From Clostridiales bacterium (lineage in GTDB: Bacteria; Bacillota; Clostridia; Christensenellales; CAG-314): a stretch of DNA of 64,000 nt. The notes under the pieces are model-generated. The model was not told where the DNA came from and did no database searches. It saw only the letters and a list, made by a program, of their open reading frames with translations. The stretch spans positions 251,347 through 315,346 of the forward strand of contig JAFLVM010000001.1 in assembly GCA_022508305.1 (NCBI GenBank). The letters are read 5' to 3'. Below, piece by piece: positions 63,105 through 64,000 of the stretch. Numbering within the stretch: position 1 is the first letter of the stretch; the number at the start of each line of letters is the position of its first letter. The position numbers were made by a program, and so were the translations under genes.

Positions 63105-63116
63105 AGTTACAACCTA

Positions 63117-63860
63117 TTAATAGTTTTGTTTGCGGATTTTGCCGTCTTTCTTGTGAATGACGATGCTGCCGTCTTGATTGTTTGCCTTTTCCTTGGCAAA
63201 CGCAATCGCCTCCGCTTGCGTATCAAACAGCTTGAGCGCCTTTTCGCCTCCTGCAAGTTTTACCTGCCATTTGCCGTCGTCACGGGTGGAAATGTGGTAT
63301 GTCTTCGGACGATCTTTTTCTTCAGTCACGGGTTGTTCCTCCTTAGCTTTTGATTTTGCTGTAGATTGAGACGTTTTCGCCGTCTTTTCGGCAGACTTCT
63401 TCTCAGTAGACGCAGCAGATTTCTTTTCTGCGGTCTTCTTTGCAGTAGACGCAGAGCTTGACTTTGCCGAACTGCTTGACTTTGCTGCGCTGCTGCTCTT
63501 TGATGCAGACGAGGTGGATTTGGCAGTTTTCTTGGGTTGTTCCGTAGTTGCAACCGCTTCCTTTTCAGCAGGCTCTTCTACAGGTTCAACCTTTTCTTCT
63601 GCTACGGGAGCAGGCTCTTCTACAGGCGCAGCCTCAACGGGTTGTGACTCTGCTTCTTCTGACGGAGCGGATTCTTCAACAACTTCTTTTTCAGCATTAC
63701 TTTCGGCAAGTTGAGCTGCCAACTTGGACTTTTTGCGTGAAAGCACCGCAATCACGATGATGAGCGCAATAATGACGAGAATGGCAATAACTCCGAGCAA
63801 ATGCCACACTTGTACCGTAAAGCTGCCGATTGGGAAAAGTGCATTTTCAAAAAACGACAT
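63117..63860 (-). CDS. Membrane protein with Ala/Lys/Ser-rich linker and C-terminal DUF2188 domain
   Basis: A 247-residue protein in three parts. A single membrane segment (about residues 18-44, VWHLLGVIAILVIIALIIVI) is followed by about 135 residues of low complexity rich in Glu, Ala, Pro, Lys and Ser (repeats such as SASKSSSAAKSSSSAKS). A C-terminal domain of about 60 residues follows (KTYHISTRDDGKWQVKLAGG, LFDTQAEAIAFAKEKANNQ, SIVIHKKDGKIR) that fits DUF2188. Function unknown; the Lys-rich linker could contact nucleic acid or wall polymers. A weak AAGGAG precedes the ATG. Confidence 0.75.
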   Translation of the reverse strand: MSFFENALFPIGSFTVQVWHLLGVIAILVIIALIIVIAVLSRKKSKLAAQLAESNAEKEVVEESAPSEEAESQPVEAAPVEEPAPVAEEKVEPVEEPAEKEAVATTEQPKKTAKSTSSASKSSSAAKSSSSAKSSSASTAKKTAEKKSAASTEKKSAEKTAKTSQSTAKSKAKEEQPVTEEKDRPKTYHISTRDDGKWQVKLAGGEKALKLFDTQAEAIAFAKEKANNQDGSIVIHKKDGKIRKQNY

Positions 63861-63892
63861 AAAAAAACTCCTTAAAATATATTTCTATGTTA

Positions 63893-63921
63893 ATTATAGC
63901 ATTTATATAAGAAAATCTCAA
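63893..63921 (-). promoter_or_regulatory. Promoter of the DUF2188-deaminase operon
   Basis: On the minus strand, TTGAGA (63921-63916), a 17-base spacer and TATAAT (63898-63893). Confidence 0.7.
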
Positions 63922-64000
63922 GGGTTTTTGAAAACTAAATTTTTCATTTTTATGCCTATTTTTAAGGTGACGCCACCTCAAAAACTCAATTACGGCACCT

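Overview
The window reads as a chromosomal segment of a low-to-mid G+C Bacillota (Firmicutes), most likely an uncultured spore-forming clostridium. The main reason is the block from about 8.2 to 23.5 kb. In order it holds yicC, gmk, rpoZ, coaBC, priA, def, fmt, rsmB, rlmN, rsgA, rpe, a tiny spoVM-like gene, rpmB (opposite strand), an asp23-type gene and yloV/fakA, essentially the Bacillus subtilis order. The phosphatase/kinase pair prpC-prkC, remA and thiN, which B. subtilis has in this block, are absent here. Near-consensus sigma-A promoters with 17-base spacers and AGGAGG-type ribosome binding sites fit the same assignment. No rRNA, CRISPR array, insertion sequence or prophage is visible.

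Layout. 0-6.9 kb: the 3' end of an IlvD/Edd-type dehydratase, thymidine kinase, formate-THF ligase, a DUF362 protein, a MATE exporter with a structured leader and a membrane-anchored hydrolase. 7.1-8.1 kb: tRNA-Cys, tRNA-Leu and a nitroreductase. 8.2-23.5 kb: the conserved housekeeping block, interrupted by a PAP2 protein, a membrane protein and a small zinc-ribbon protein. 23.6-30.5 kb: ligA, pcrA, and a tyrS-yigZ-flavin reductase operon. 30.5-33.3 kb: an ABC exporter pair.

33.5-45.1 kb is the main accessory region. One strong promoter drives six genes: a lipoprotein, a lipoprotein with eight Cys/His repeats and a thioredoxin (TlpA) domain, a papain-like protease, a giant subtilisin-like protease with leucine-rich repeats, a membrane protein ending in a CD1871A-like CTEC motif, and a membrane ferredoxin fused to a second TlpA domain. 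Together they look like an electron-transfer chain that keeps secreted or surface proteins, including the two anchored proteases, in a chosen redox state. This is the best candidate for an undescribed system in the window.

45.3-51.3 kb: rarA, ppa, a LysR regulator, hemW and lepA. 51.5-56.1 kb: a glycerophosphodiester phosphodiesterase and a 1,249-residue repeat protein with recurring C...HxHxxxCY motifs and no function I can assign. 56.3-60.2 kb: aspartokinase followed by two flavoprotein genes. 60.4-62.5 kb: cdaA (c-di-AMP synthase) coupled to a 41-residue membrane peptide in place of cdaR, and diaminopimelate dehydrogenase. 62.6-64 kb: dCMP deaminase and a DUF2188 membrane protein.

Two signals cut across the gene map. 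The decamer GACATGGGGT occurs six times (about 0.1 expected by chance), four of them just downstream of stop codons in the same orientation as the gene and followed by an A-tract. A structured, otherwise unidentified RNA leader precedes the MATE gene. All functional statements rest on reading motifs, lengths and gene order by eye; no database search was possible.
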